64,000 bases of DNA, taken from the NCBI GenBank assembly GCA_013286585.1, contig JABDFK010000003.1, forward strand, positions 33,695-97,694, in the 5' to 3' direction. The notes under the pieces were generated by a model, which searched no databases, was not told the DNA's origin, and saw nothing but the letters and a program-made list of their open reading frames with translations. This DNA is from Deltaproteobacteria bacterium (GTDB taxonomy: Bacteria > Bdellovibrionota > Bdellovibrionia > Bdellovibrionales > Bdellovibrionaceae). Position numbers and translations under genes: made by a program. Below are positions 51,101-63,422 of the stretch, piece after piece. The number at the start of each line of letters is the position of its first letter. Position 1 is the stretch's first letter.

Positions 51101-51466
51101 TTATTCCCACTCCAAAGCTTTTGATTTTACTTCCCAAAAAAGGCCGAAAATGAAAATGGCCAAAAAGACCAACATAGAAATGAAGACATAGCCGCCTTCG
51201 CCAGACTTGATGAAGTCGCGAAAGGTCGTGGCCCATGGATACATAAAGATGATTTCAATATCGAAAAGGATGAAGAGAATGGCCGTCAGATAAAACTTGA
51301 CCGAAATTTTCGTGTCTTTTTTTTCTTGAACCGGAATTCCGCACTCATAGGACTCAAATTTGACTGAGTCATACTTGCGGGTTCCGAACAATGAGGCCGC
51401 AAATAAAATGACGACTCCAAAAATGGCGACAAAGATGGTGATGAAAATCACTCCGCCCAATGGCAT
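51101..51466 (-). CDS. nuoA: NADH-quinone oxidoreductase subunit A
   Basis: A 121-residue three-helix subunit. The conserved loop YECGIPVQEKKDTKISVKFY contains the redox-sensitive cysteine and is followed by ILFDIEIIFMYPWA. It is the first gene of the nuoAHJKLMN operon. AAGGGGG precedes the ATG, and a promoter candidate lies at 51502-51530. Confidence 0.95.
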   Translation of the reverse strand: MPLGGVIFITIFVAIFGVVILFAASLFGTRKYDSVKFESYECGIPVQEKKDTKISVKFYLTAILFILFDIEIIFMYPWATTFRDFIKSGEGGYVFISMLVFLAIFIFGLFWEVKSKALEWE

Positions 51467-51501
51467 AGGACCCCCTTACTGCATTACAAGATGATGGGAT
51501 A

Positions 51502-51530
51502 AATATACGCAGAGCTTTCCGGTTTTCCAA
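51502..51530 (-). promoter_or_regulatory. Candidate sigma70 promoter of the nuo operon
   Basis: On the minus strand TTGGAA (51525-51530) and TATATT (51502-51507) are separated by exactly 17 bp, four and five of six matches to consensus. The start point would fall about 30 nt before the nuoA ATG. Confidence 0.55.
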
Positions 51531-51579
51531 GAATTATGAGGTGGAAACACCAACTAAATAGTGGCAAGATCAGCGAAAT

Positions 51580-54500
51580 ATGAAATTTGAAAGCATTCAC
51601 TCGCGATTCGAAACTATTTTGGATCGGGAGTTCGCCCTAGGGCATAGAAATTTGAAGGTGGTGGGCGGTTCCTCGGCGACGGCACTTGCTATGCTTTTGT
51701 CTAACAACTCTAGCAAAAATATCAGTGGCTTGCCGCACCTGGTTGTGTTTCCAAGATCATCTGATGCGCTTCGATTTGCTCAATCTTTAAGCTTCTTTAA
51801 TTCCGAGCGTCAGGCGTCGGTTTTGCCTCATTTCGACGTTTCTCCATACGGCGGCTTGTATCCGAAGAGCCAGGCTCTTTCGGATCGCATCCGTTTTTTG
51901 TATCAAGCCCAAAGCGCCAAGCCAGGTCAGATTTTTGTTTCATCCATTGGCTCTTTGTTGCAGAAAACTTTGCCGTTCAAAATGTTGGCTGAAAATAGCT
52001 TTCGCCTATCCGTGGATCGCGAGCTTCCGGCGGATTTCTCGGCGATTCTGCAGAGGTTGGGCTATCAAGCGACGCCGATGGTGGAGGACGTGGGCCAATA
52101 TTCTCAGCGTGGCGGTATCTTCGATATTTTTTCACCGGCTCAAGAGCATCCCGTTCGCATGGAGCTTTTCGGTGACACGATTCAGACCCTGCGCCATTTC
52201 AGTCCCGTGGATCAAACTTCGGTGGCGTCTTCATCCCTCACATCCTTTGCGGTGATTCCAGCCCGAGAGATTTTGTGGATCGAAGAAAATCAGGATTCCT
52301 TGATCGCGCGCTTTAGAGATTCTCTAAAGAATCGCGAGGTCGACCACACCGAGGTCGAAGAAGCCATTCGCTCCCTGTCCAGGGCAACGCCTTTTGAAGG
52401 CGTGGATTTTCTGCTGCCGTATTTCTATAAAAATTTAGAGGGCGTCACCGATCATTTCTCCTCCGAGGTGAATCTTTGGCTGGTTGATCCGATGGAAATT
52501 TCTAGGCACGCCGATCTTTTACATCAAGAGATGAAAGAAGAGTTCGCGGCCTCGTCAAGACAACTCATCCGCCCGCCCGTTCAGGAGTTGTATTTTGGTT
52601 TTGATGAAATGCCGTGGCCTCCGGATGGTCAGCGCATAGAACTATCCAACATTGATTTGGATGAAGCTTCCGCCGAAAATTCGGTGGATTCCCCAAATAC
52701 CGTGAGCTATCGCACCTCTAACGTTCTGGATATAGCGAATGTTCTTTCGAGCCTGACTCCGGGTAATGATTCGTGGTTGTCGGCGCTGAAAAACAAGCTT
52801 TCTGCCTGGGCGAAAGAGGACTATCGCATTTTTATCGCGATGAAAAATCGTTCCCAGGCGGAGCGGCTTCGCCTTCTTCTAGAAAAAATTGATTGGCGCG
52901 CCAAAATCACCGAGTCCGATGAGGAGCTCTGGGATTCCTGGTTGAGTGATGCGACGGGGCCGTTGATTCATCTGATCCCGCGATACTTGAGCGAAAGCGT
53001 GCGTCTGACCGAAGAGAAAATTATTTTTCTTCGGGACGAGGATCTCTATGGAAAAAAGGTCCGGCAGGTCGCAAGCAAAGCCGCCGACGAGTTTTCGAAG
53101 CAGGCTCGTCGCCTTAGTTTCGGTGATTTAAAGCCCGGTGATTGTGTGGTTCACGTCCAGCACGGGATCGGTGTCTACGAGGGCCTTCGCGTGATGAACA
53201 TCGGAGGCGCTGACAGCGAGTTCATTCAAATTTCCTACAAGGATAAAGATCGGCTGTACTTGCCTGTTTACCGGGTGGGCCAGTTGCAAAAATATTCTGG
53301 TGCTGCTGCGACCACAGTGCTAGATCGGCTGGGCGGAACGGGTTGGGAAAAAACCAAAACCAAAGTCCGCAGCCATCTGCGAGATTTGGCCAACGAGCTT
53401 TTGCAGCTCTATGCCAAGCGTGTGGAACAGCATCGCCCAGGATTTAATCTGCCAGAGGCTGACTTTGCCTCTTTCCAATCAGCGTTTCCCTATGAAGAAA
53501 CCGATGATCAGCTGCGCGCCATTTCCGATTTGACCAAAGACATGACTAGCACAAAACCCATGGATCGGCTGATTTGTGGCGATGTCGGATTTGGAAAAAC
53601 GGAAGTCGCCATGCGTGCGGCTTTTCTGGCGGTCCACCACCGCCGTCAGGTGGCGGTGCTGGCTCCGACCACCGTTTTGACCTTTCAGCATTTTGAAACC
53701 TTCAAAAAGAGATTCGCCGGATGGAATTTTGAAATTCGCGAACTCAATCGTTTTGTCTCTGCTGCCGATGTGAAGAAAACGTTGAAAGAGACCCGCGAGG
53801 GCAAGGTCGATATCTTGATCGGCACGCATCGCCTGCTCAGCAAAGACATTCAGTTCAAAGATCTGGGACTAATGATCGTCGATGAAGAGCAAAGGTTCGG
53901 CGTCGCCCATAAAGAACGAATTAAAAAGATGCGCACCGAGGTAGATACTCTCACCCTTTCTGCGACGCCCATTCCTCGCACCTTGAACATGAGTTTGATT
54001 GGGATTCGTGATTTGAGTTTGATCAACACTGCTCCTGTCGATCGCTTGCCCACAAGAACATTCATTTTGAAATGGGATCCAGAGACCATCCGCAAAGCCA
54101 TACTGGGCGAAATCGCCCGCGGCGGACAAGTGTATTTCATTCATAACCGCGTACAGAGTATTTATGGTTTGGCCGACGAGCTGCGGGCCCTGGTTCCCGA
54201 GGCGCGCATCAAGGTGGGCCACGGGCAAATGGACGAAGACCAGTTAGAGAAAACCATGGTGCAGTTCTTCAATCACGAAATCGATGTTTTGCTTTGCACC
54301 ACCATCGTCGAAAGCGGAATGGATGTGCCCCGGGCGAACACGATGTTCATCGATCAGGCACATATGATGGGACTCAGTCAGCTGTATCAATTGCGCGGAC
54401 GTGTCGGCCGAAGCAAGCAACGCGCTTATTGTTATCTGTTGCTGCCGAAATCCAAAAAATTAGAAAAGGATGCGCAAGAGCGCTTGAAGGTGATCCAGGA

Positions 54501-55107
54501 AAATACGGCGCTGGGCTCTGGCATTCGGATTGCTCAGTATGATTTAGAACTTCGCGGGGCGGGAAATCTTTTGGGCGAAGAGCAGTCGGGCCACATCGAC
54601 ACCGTTGGTTACGAACTCTATATGGATTTGCTGAACGAGGCTATTCATCAGCTGCGTGGTGAGCCCATCGACGATGCTCTGGAACCAGAAATTAACCTGC
54701 GTGTGCCGGCTCTCATTCCTGATTCTTACATTGGGGATATTCGTCTGCGCCTATCTTTCTACAAGGCGCTGGCAGATATTCGCTCTGCCGAAGATCTAGA
54801 GAAAATCGAAACGGAGCTCAAGGATCAGTTCGGTGAGCCTCCAGAGCCGACGCAAAATCTAATGGGCCTGATGCTGATTCGCTCACAATGTAAAATCTTG
54901 GGGATCAAAGATCTAAGTGCCGGAGCGAAGACGATTTCTCTCTTGTTCTCTGACAAACCAAAGCTGAAAACTGAGACACTGATCTCACTAGCGATGAGAC
55001 AAAACAAAAAATATAGCATCACGCCAGACAATCGCTTAAATATCCGGCTCAATCAGATCACGTGGCCGGCTGTTCATGAAGAGTTGGAATACCTTCTGCG
55101 CCTATGA
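51580..55107 (+). CDS. mfd: Transcription-repair coupling factor
   Basis: A 1175-residue DNA translocase that removes stalled RNA polymerase and recruits UvrA. It contains the UvrB-like N-terminal part (1-340), the CarD-like RNA polymerase interaction domain (about 500-570, HVQHGIGVYEGL), RecG-like helicase motors with Walker A GDVGFGKTE (667-675) and DEEQ (768-771), and the C-terminal TRCF domain (LKDQFGEPPEPTQNLM). All domains are intact and the length is usual. It is divergent from nuoA across 113 bp. Confidence 0.97.
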   Translation: MKFESIHSRFETILDREFALGHRNLKVVGGSSATALAMLLSNNSSKNISGLPHLVVFPRSSDALRFAQSLSFFNSERQASVLPHFDVSPYGGLYPKSQALSDRIRFLYQAQSAKPGQIFVSSIGSLLQKTLPFKMLAENSFRLSVDRELPADFSAILQRLGYQATPMVEDVGQYSQRGGIFDIFSPAQEHPVRMELFGDTIQTLRHFSPVDQTSVASSSLTSFAVIPAREILWIEENQDSLIARFRDSLKNREVDHTEVEEAIRSLSRATPFEGVDFLLPYFYKNLEGVTDHFSSEVNLWLVDPMEISRHADLLHQEMKEEFAASSRQLIRPPVQELYFGFDEMPWPPDGQRIELSNIDLDEASAENSVDSPNTVSYRTSNVLDIANVLSSLTPGNDSWLSALKNKLSAWAKEDYRIFIAMKNRSQAERLRLLLEKIDWRAKITESDEELWDSWLSDATGPLIHLIPRYLSESVRLTEEKIIFLRDEDLYGKKVRQVASKAADEFSKQARRLSFGDLKPGDCVVHVQHGIGVYEGLRVMNIGGADSEFIQISYKDKDRLYLPVYRVGQLQKYSGAAATTVLDRLGGTGWEKTKTKVRSHLRDLANELLQLYAKRVEQHRPGFNLPEADFASFQSAFPYEETDDQLRAISDLTKDMTSTKPMDRLICGDVGFGKTEVAMRAAFLAVHHRRQVAVLAPTTVLTFQHFETFKKRFAGWNFEIRELNRFVSAADVKKTLKETREGKVDILIGTHRLLSKDIQFKDLGLMIVDEEQRFGVAHKERIKKMRTEVDTLTLSATPIPRTLNMSLIGIRDLSLINTAPVDRLPTRTFILKWDPETIRKAILGEIARGGQVYFIHNRVQSIYGLADELRALVPEARIKVGHGQMDEDQLEKTMVQFFNHEIDVLLCTTIVESGMDVPRANTMFIDQAHMMGLSQLYQLRGRVGRSKQRAYCYLLLPKSKKLEKDAQERLKVIQENTALGSGIRIAQYDLELRGAGNLLGEEQSGHIDTVGYELYMDLLNEAIHQLRGEPIDDALEPEINLRVPALIPDSYIGDIRLRLSFYKALADIRSAEDLEKIETELKDQFGEPPEPTQNLMGLMLIRSQCKILGIKDLSAGAKTISLLFSDKPKLKTETLISLAMRQNKKYSITPDNRLNIRLNQITWPAVHEELEYLLRL

Positions 55108-55124
55108 GCCCAGTGGGTTTATCG

Positions 55125-55532
55125 CTATTTGAGAACTTCGGCTAAAATTGCATTATAGTCTTGGTCGCATGTCATGCCGTAGACCGTATTGGCTTCGCTG
55201 CCCGGAAACAATAGGCCAGCCGTTGCACCATATGGGCGAATCGCTGCTGAGTGTGGGTTTGCAACTTGAAAATACATTTTCACGCCTTTGGCCTCTTGGC
55301 CTTGGGTCATGCCACCTGTCATCGTAACGCTCTCCCATGGTTTATTGTAGGTGGCGTCCACTCTGTCAAAATAAAGGCTGTTGTCGTTGGACACAACTAT
55401 TTGGCCCACTGAACCGTCAAGAGTGATCTTGGATGTCACGTTGGCCGTTGTCGTTTTACAGATAATGGTCAGCGAAGCTTGCGCCTGAGCACACAACAAA
55501 ACAGTGAAAATGGTGAAAATAAATTTGTGCAT
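55125..55532 (-). CDS. Small exported protein of unknown function
   Basis: A 135-residue protein with a signal peptide (KFIFTIFTVLLCAQAQA, cleavage about 19) and a mature part of about 115 residues likely rich in beta strands. Two cysteines (about C25 and C125) might form a disulfide. It is probably periplasmic. No family is recognised. It converges on mfd with 17 bp between the stop codons. Confidence 0.6.
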   Translation of the reverse strand: MHKFIFTIFTVLLCAQAQASLTIICKTTTANVTSKITLDGSVGQIVVSNDNSLYFDRVDATYNKPWESVTMTGGMTQGQEAKGVKMYFQVANPHSAAIRPYGATAGLLFPGSEANTVYGMTCDQDYNAILAEVLK

Positions 55533-55608
55533 TTTTTCCCCTGGTTAAGTGAACGGTTCAAGCTTCGACCAGGTAAGGTCAGTTAATCAATCTTTTTCGT
55601 TGATTGAC

Positions 55609-56364
55609 CTAGAATTCCACGTGCAGGCCTGCGCCTATGTTTGCTGTGGTCTGCAGATTAGGATCTGTTTTGCTGTTCGAAGTGTTGTACTGAACTGCAT
55701 AGATATCTAGAAATGTATTTCTAATTCCGTAATCCATGTACGCATTGCGGGCGGCGTCCGGATCGATTTTATCGAGATGAATAGAGAGGCCCGCCATCAC
55801 TCCAGTTGTAATTTGGGTTGTGCCAGCGCTGCTGATGTTGGTGTCTGTCTCGTTGTAGCCGAAATAGATGGCTTGGCCGGCAACGAAGGGGCTGACCCAA
55901 GGATGCGCCGACAAAGTATCCAGCATGTAGCCAAAGCCAAGGCCGTACTTTGAAACTTGCATGACACCTGTCGTGACACCCTTAATTCCACCGGTGCCGT
56001 AAATACCATCGACAAAGAGCGCACCGATTTTGGTGTTGTACTGTACACCGAGGCCACCACTGATCAGCGCCCCTTGGTTAGAGCCGAAGATGGTCGCGTA
56101 ACCGGCGCCGTCCACCAAGGATACATATTGGTTCGGATAAAAAGCCTCGTAGTCGGCCACAAAACGCCATGACCAATCCGTTTTTCGGGAGTTGTAGGGC
56201 GCGTTCGGATCGGCCTTCACATGAACTTCGACCAAGCCGTTTGGATCATATTTTTCTTCAAATTCACCGGGAGTTTCGGCGTAGCACGAAAATGAAAAGA
56301 GCAGCAGCGCTGCCAGCGCTACAAGACATCGGTCGAAATAAGGTCTAACTTTCATATTCCGCAT
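55609..56364 (-). CDS. Outer-membrane beta-barrel protein
   Basis: A 251-residue exported protein with a signal peptide (LVALAALLLFSFSCYAETP, cleavage near 29). About eight amphipathic strands follow, with many Tyr, Gly and aromatic residues (LISGGLGVQYNTKIGALFVDG) and a C-terminus ending in LHVEF, matching the BAM signal with terminal Phe. It is an OmpW/OmpX-like small barrel of unknown function. A second ATG three codons in (56355) is possible. It is divergent from the glycosidase gene across 34 bp. Confidence 0.7.
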   Translation of the reverse strand: MRNMKVRPYFDRCLVALAALLLFSFSCYAETPGEFEEKYDPNGLVEVHVKADPNAPYNSRKTDWSWRFVADYEAFYPNQYVSLVDGAGYATIFGSNQGALISGGLGVQYNTKIGALFVDGIYGTGGIKGVTTGVMQVSKYGLGFGYMLDTLSAHPWVSPFVAGQAIYFGYNETDTNISSAGTTQITTGVMAGLSIHLDKIDPDAARNAYMDYGIRNTFLDIYAVQYNTSNSKTDPNLQTTANIGAGLHVEF

Positions 56365-56398
56365 ATTTAGTGCGAGTGTTCTTCGCTAAAATCAGTGT

Positions 56399-58003
56399 AT
56401 GAGCTTTTTGTGCCGCTGGGCATTCATCGTTACCATGTCCCTCCCATTTCTAAACCTTCATAGGGCTTGGGCCGAGCCTAACGTCTTGGCTGATTCTGGC
56501 CTCAGCGAAAAGGTGGGCCAGCTTTTGTTTGTGGGCATTTCCGACACTCATCTGAGTGAACGAACGATCAAGGATCTTCGCGATATTCAGCCGGGCGCGG
56601 TGATTTTATTTAAGCGAAATATCGTAGGACTCAAACAGACCACGGCACTGACAGCGCAGCTTCGCGGAATCAACAAAGAGTATGCGTCACTACCCTTGCT
56701 CATTGCCACCGATCAAGAGGGCGGAAGAGTGGCGCGCATCGAGTTCACCCCATCCATGCCAAGCCCACTAGCTCTAGGAATGACGAAGGATGCGAAAATT
56801 GTCGAGTCCGTTTCCTTCGAGGCCGGAAAATTTTTGCGCTACTTGGGGTTCAATATGAATTTAGCTCCGGTGTTGGACGTGCTGTTGCAGGGAGGCTCTT
56901 CCTTTATCGGCGAGCGCTCCTTCGGGAGTTCGCCGAAATTAGTGGGGCAGCTGGGTGTCGCCTTTGCACAAGGGCAGTTACGCGCGGGAATCATTCCCAC
57001 CTCCAAGCACTTTCCCGGAGCGGGACTGCTCACTAAAGATCCCCACGTGGAAAAGGTTCAGGTGGACTCTTTTGCAGAAAGTTCGCTTTCTCCATTTCGG
57101 CAGTTCGCACAGGTTTTTCCAAGCGCTGTGATGTTGTCTCACTCAACTTATCCTTCCCTAGATGCTTCCGGTTTGCCGGCCACGTTTTCGCCAAAAATTA
57201 TTTCTGAAATGCTCATTCACGATATGGAGTACAAGGGCCTGATCATCACCGATGATTTAAAAATGGGCGCAATGAAAGGCACAGTGCCAGGAGACATCGG
57301 AAACGCCGACATCGGAGAGCTTGCTGTGCGCTCATTTCTGGCAGGCGCTGATTTGCTGATGATCACCTGGAGCCCCAAAGACCAGAGGGCCGCCAAGGCC
57401 GCTCTGCTTAAGGCCGTGCAAACCGGTCGGATTCCCTTGGCCGAGCTTGAGTCCCGAGTTAAAAAAATCGCTCATGTAAAAAATTTGGTGGCGCCTTTGA
57501 TCAGAACTCCCGCGAAGGTTGATAACGAGGACACTTTCGAGTCCAAGAATCTAGCTCTCCTTGACGATCAAATTCTGAGTCTTAATCTGCGTCGTGAACT
57601 GAAGTCCATGGTCGTGCCGTCTTATCGAGAGCGTTTTGTCGTGGTCTCTAGAACCCCGTCGTTTCGTTGGGGATTTGAACGAGCGCTCGGAAAGCCCGTT
57701 GGTGTGTTAAGTTCACAAGAGTTCTTGAAGCTGGCGGAAAACAGCGCGCCCGAAAAACTGCTGTTGTCCGAATACGATTGTTTCATTTTTCCGATTTATT
57801 CGCGGAGAGACGCGATTTTTTTAAATTCCATGGGCAAAGAAATCCGCAGGAAAACCATTGCCGTCAATTTCGCTTCGCCGGGTCTGATTGAATCGGCTCC
57901 GCTCCGAGGCGTGCTCAACCTATTTCATCCTCATGTGAACTCAGGCAAATTATTGGGTCATTTAATTCGAGAAAGCGATGTGCGAACTCCGACCAGTTTT
58001 TAG
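56399..58003 (+). CDS. Family-3 glycoside hydrolase (NagZ-like)
   Basis: A 534-residue protein with a signal peptide (residues about 1-25) and a GH3 barrel. DQEGGRVAR near 103 and SKHFPGAGLLTKDPHV (about 201-216) are the NagZ signatures, and the nucleophile Asp is in the IITDDLKMGAM motif. The KHFPG-[HL]-G-x4-D-[ST]-H motif reads KHFPGAG-x4-DPH, so two positions deviate from NagZ consensus. The C-terminal 170 residues are an extra domain that bacterial NagZ lacks. It probably removes N-acetylglucosamine from muropeptides in the periplasm. Its 3' end overlaps atpC by 4 bp, convergent. Confidence 0.8.
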   Translation: MSFLCRWAFIVTMSLPFLNLHRAWAEPNVLADSGLSEKVGQLLFVGISDTHLSERTIKDLRDIQPGAVILFKRNIVGLKQTTALTAQLRGINKEYASLPLLIATDQEGGRVARIEFTPSMPSPLALGMTKDAKIVESVSFEAGKFLRYLGFNMNLAPVLDVLLQGGSSFIGERSFGSSPKLVGQLGVAFAQGQLRAGIIPTSKHFPGAGLLTKDPHVEKVQVDSFAESSLSPFRQFAQVFPSAVMLSHSTYPSLDASGLPATFSPKIISEMLIHDMEYKGLIITDDLKMGAMKGTVPGDIGNADIGELAVRSFLAGADLLMITWSPKDQRAAKAALLKAVQTGRIPLAELESRVKKIAHVKNLVAPLIRTPAKVDNEDTFESKNLALLDDQILSLNLRRELKSMVVPSYRERFVVVSRTPSFRWGFERALGKPVGVLSSQEFLKLAENSAPEKLLLSEYDCFIFPIYSRRDAIFLNSMGKEIRRKTIAVNFASPGLIESAPLRGVLNLFHPHVNSGKLLGHLIRESDVRTPTSF

Positions 58004-58410
58004 TGAGTTTTTTCAGCCAGCAGATCGGTCTCTGCTCTTAGGCGGCCAATTTCATGTTGCACTTTTTCCCACTGCACATCATCCAAGCTTTCGTTCGCCA
58101 AACGATTTTCATTCTCTTTGAGGTGTTGTTCGATCACTTTGATGTCAAGGTCAGCGCCGACGACGGCTGTTTCCGCCAGCACGGTGACACCGTCAGAACT
58201 GATCTGACAGTAGCCCCAAGAGATCGCCATTTTCTGAGACTCACCTGATTTCAATTTGTAGCGCAAAATGCCAGCTTCAAGAGTGGTCATCAGCGGAGCA
58301 TGGCCCGGTAAAATATTGAGCTCGCCCCGATAAGAGGGAACTGTAATTTCTTCCAGTTCCGCGTCGGCGATGATTTTTTTATCAGGAGTGGCAAAAAAAA
58401 GTTTAAACAT
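58000..58410 (-). CDS. atpC: ATP synthase epsilon subunit
   Basis: A 136-residue central-stalk subunit of F1. It has an N-terminal beta sandwich (FFATPDKKIIADAELEEITVPSYRGELNILPGHAPL) and a C-terminal helical hairpin (about 90-132) that can inhibit hydrolysis. It is last in the atp operon, 6 bp after atpD. Confidence 0.96.
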   Translation of the reverse strand: MFKLFFATPDKKIIADAELEEITVPSYRGELNILPGHAPLMTTLEAGILRYKLKSGESQKMAISWGYCQISSDGVTVLAETAVVGADLDIKVIEQHLKENENRLANESLDDVQWEKVQHEIGRLRAETDLLAEKTH

Positions 58411-58416
58411 AGTGGC

Positions 58417-60766
<2,350 letters not shown>

Positions 60767-60791
60767 TGTTTACTCCGCCTTGCCCCGTTGA

Positions 60792-62306
60792 TTAGACTTT
60801 GAAGATCGACTTGAATTCGTCAAAGGAAGCCTTCAGCTGCCCCTTGGTTTCATCGGTGATCTGTTTTTTCTCAGCGATATTTTTCAAAATATGACTGAAC
60901 TTGGTTTTCAAAAACTCCAACGCCTCTTTTTCGTACCGCTTCACTTCACTCTCGGGAATGCTGTCAACGTAACCATTGGTGGCGGCCCAAATAATGGTGA
61001 TTTGATCTTCGACCTTAAACGGCTGGTATTGTCCTTGCTTCAAAATCTCTACCAGGCGCTTACCGCGCGCCAATTGCATTTGTGAGGCCTTATCAAGATC
61101 CGACGCGAAGGCCGCAAAAGCCTCCAAAGCACGGAACTGCGCAAGCTCCAGCTTAATGGTACCCGCCACTTGCTTCATGGCTTTGATCTGAGCGGCACCG
61201 CCCACCCGAGAAACAGATTTACCTACAGAGATTGCGGGACGAACACCTTTATAGAACAAGTCCGTCTCAAGAAAAATCTGGCCGTCGGTGATCGAGATCA
61301 CGTTCGTAGGAATATAGGCAGAAATATCGCCCGCCTGAGTTTCGATGATTGGCAAAGCCGTCAAAGAACCGCCACCCTCTTCGTCCGAAAGTTTCGCTGC
61401 ACGCTCTAGCAGGCGCGAGTGAAGATAGAAAACGTCGCCAGGATAAGCTTCCCGACCCGGAGGACGGCGAAGCAAAAGAGACATTTGTCGATACGCCTGA
61501 GCTTGCTTGGTCAAATCATCATAGATAATGAGTGCGTGTCGTTTGGTGTCGCGAAAATACTCTGCCATTGCTGTTCCAGAATAGGCAGCCAAAAACTGCA
61601 TCGGCGCAGGATCCGAAGCGCCCGCTGCAATGATCGTCGTGTAATCCATGGCGCCTGCTTGACGAAGCTTTTCTGCCACGAGAGCAACGGTGGACTGTTT
61701 TTGTCCGATGGCCACGTAAAAGCACTGAACGCCTTGGCCCTTTTGATTGATGATGGTGTCGATCGCAATGGCTGTTTTTCCGGTTTGGCGATCTCCGATG
61801 ATGAGCTCACGTTGACCGCGACCGATGGGGATCATTGCATCGATGGATTTAATTCCGGTTTGCATAGGCTCACTCACCGGTTGTCGCTTGATGATTCCAG
61901 GAGCTTTCAGTTCCACCGCCCGAGTGTGGGGCGAGTTGATGGCGCCCTTTCCATCGATGGCACGCCCCAGGCCGTCCACAACACGACCCAAAAGAGCTTC
62001 GCCCACAGGAACTTCCACGATTTTTTTGGTTCGCTTAACAAGATCGCCCTCTTTGATCATGCGATCTTCCCCGAAGATAACGACACCTACATGGGCATCT
62101 TCCAAGTTCAAAACCATTCCCATCACTTCGCCCGGGAACTCGACAAGCTCTCCGGCCATGACGTTTTCTAGTCCGTAAACACGGGCGACCCCGTCACCAA
62201 TGGCAAGAACGCTGCCAGTTTCGCTGACCTCAATGCGTTTTGAGTATTGGCTGATCTGTTCCTTAAGAACGCGACTGATTTCATCTGCGCGAATCGTTGT
62301 TTCCAT
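60792..62306 (-). CDS. atpA: ATP synthase alpha subunit
   Basis: The 504-residue non-catalytic F1 subunit. The Walker [10 protein letters not shown] is at 171-179, the arginine finger region is in [12 protein letters not shown], and the C-terminal helical domain ends normally. It follows atpH by 4 bp. Confidence 0.98.
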   Translation of the reverse strand: METTIRADEISRVLKEQISQYSKRIEVSETGSVLAIGDGVARVYGLENVMAGELVEFPGEVMGMVLNLEDAHVGVVIFGEDRMIKEGDLVKRTKKIVEVPVGEALLGRVVDGLGRAIDGKGAINSPHTRAVELKAPGIIKRQPVSEPMQTGIKSIDAMIPIGRGQRELIIGDRQTGKTAIAIDTIINQKGQGVQCFYVAIGQKQSTVALVAEKLRQAGAMDYTTIIAAGASDPAPMQFLAAYSGTAMAEYFRDTKRHALIIYDDLTKQAQAYRQMSLLLRRPPGREAYPGDVFYLHSRLLERAAKLSDEEGGGSLTALPIIETQAGDISAYIPTNVISITDGQIFLETDLFYKGVRPAISVGKSVSRVGGAAQIKAMKQVAGTIKLELAQFRALEAFAAFASDLDKASQMQLARGKRLVEILKQGQYQPFKVEDQITIIWAATNGYVDSIPESEVKRYEKEALEFLKTKFSHILKNIAEKKQITDETKGQLKASFDEFKSIFKV

Positions 62307-62310
62307 GTTC

Positions 62311-62850
62311 CTAAACTCTCCTGTTTAATTCTTCGGACATTCGGATCAGGTGGGATTGAAGGCTGTCGTCGAAAGTCCAGCCCCCAACTTGAGCCACAAG
62401 TCCACCCATGATTGTTTTGTCTTCCACATAATTGAGAATCACTTTTTTATGCGTGATTCCTGCAACGGTTGTTTCTATTTTCCTGCGGCTGTCATCGTTC
62501 AAGATCGCGGCGGAACGAACCAGTCCGCGAGTGACGCCATTGGCTTCGTCAGTGATCAGAGCAAAGGCTTGCGCCACCTGATTGAAAATGTCGATTCTGT
62601 TTTTTTCGATGAGCAGGCCGACCAGATTCAAAATAGCTTCGGCCGCATTTCCGCCCAGGGCCTTTTTAAGTGCCGCCATTTTTTCTTCGCCGGTCACCAC
62701 AGGTGAAGAGACAAACTCTTGCACTTCGTGATTGTTGGCCAAGGCCTCTGCGACTGCTTCGAGCTGATTTGAAACTACGCCGATCTTTCCGGTTTCTGTG
62801 GCGTACTCAAAAAGAGCCCGGGCGTAGCGCTTTGATAGTTCTGAAATCAT
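62311..62850 (-). CDS. atpH: ATP synthase delta subunit
   Basis: A 179-residue peripheral-stalk subunit that binds the alpha N-termini. It begins with [16 protein letters not shown], the helical domain typical of delta/OSCP, and ends in [21 protein letters not shown]. It overlaps atpF by 4 nt. Confidence 0.95.
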   Translation of the reverse strand: MISELSKRYARALFEYATETGKIGVVSNQLEAVAEALANNHEVQEFVSSPVVTGEEKMAALKKALGGNAAEAILNLVGLLIEKNRIDIFNQVAQAFALITDEANGVTRGLVRSAAILNDDSRRKIETTVAGITHKKVILNYVEDKTIMGGLVAQVGGWTFDDSLQSHLIRMSEELNRRV

Positions 62851-63422
62851 GTGCGAACCGCCTGAATATTATCGATGAATTCGGACTGCAGGCGCTTTTG
62901 ATCATCGCCAGTGATTTTTTCCGCCATTTGTTTGGACGCCATGGCCGTGGCCTCTCTGATCATTTGCTCGCGCAGCTGATGCTTGGCCTTTTCGGCCTCA
63001 AGTTTGGAGGCAGCTTCAGCCTCTTCGCGAATTCGCTTGGACAGCGCCTGCGCTTCGGCGATCAGGGCTTTCTTCATGTCCGCTGCTTCGGCCTTAGCTC
63101 TAGCAAGGCTCTCGTCGGCGGTGCTTTCAAGCCTGGTGAGCTTCACCTGCATATCCGAGCGAGCTTGCTCGGCTGATCTTTTTAGCTCTTCGGCTTTGGT
63201 GGCGGCGGCTACGAACGCCATGCGCTTATTTTGAAAAAATTCTTTGGCCGGCTTGCGCAGAAAATAAAATAAACCGCCCAACAACAGCACCACGTTAATG
63301 CATTGATAGATGATGGTTCTTGTCGAGTGCGCATCAAGGCCCTCGCCGTGCTCTGAGGCTAGGGCTTTCGCCGAAAACAACAGCGCTGGAATCAACCAAA
63401 TTGGGAAATTGGTGCGGGTCAT
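62847..63422 (-). CDS. atpF: ATP synthase b subunit with signal-peptide-like N-terminus
   Basis: A 191-residue peripheral-stalk protein. A first hydrophobic stretch (about 8-22, IWLIPALLFSAKALAS) looks like a cleavable signal peptide. The true membrane helix is about 35-58 (QCINVVLLLGGLFYFLRKPAKEFF), followed by a long charged coiled coil rich in Ala, Glu and Arg. It overlaps atpF' and atpH by 4 nt each, indicating tight coupling. Confidence 0.93.
   Translation of the reverse strand: MTRTNFPIWLIPALLFSAKALASEHGEGLDAHSTRTIIYQCINVVLLLGGLFYFLRKPAKEFFQNKRMAFVAAATKAEELKRSAEQARSDMQVKLTRLESTADESLARAKAEAADMKKALIAEAQALSKRIREEAEAASKLEAEKAKHQLREQMIREATAMASKQMAEKITGDDQKRLQSEFIDNIQAVRT

Noticed and set aside
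61419..62171. 250-residue plus-strand frame opposite atpA
   Set aside because: Antisense to a highly conserved ATP synthase gene; Cys/His-rich shadow translation without motifs.
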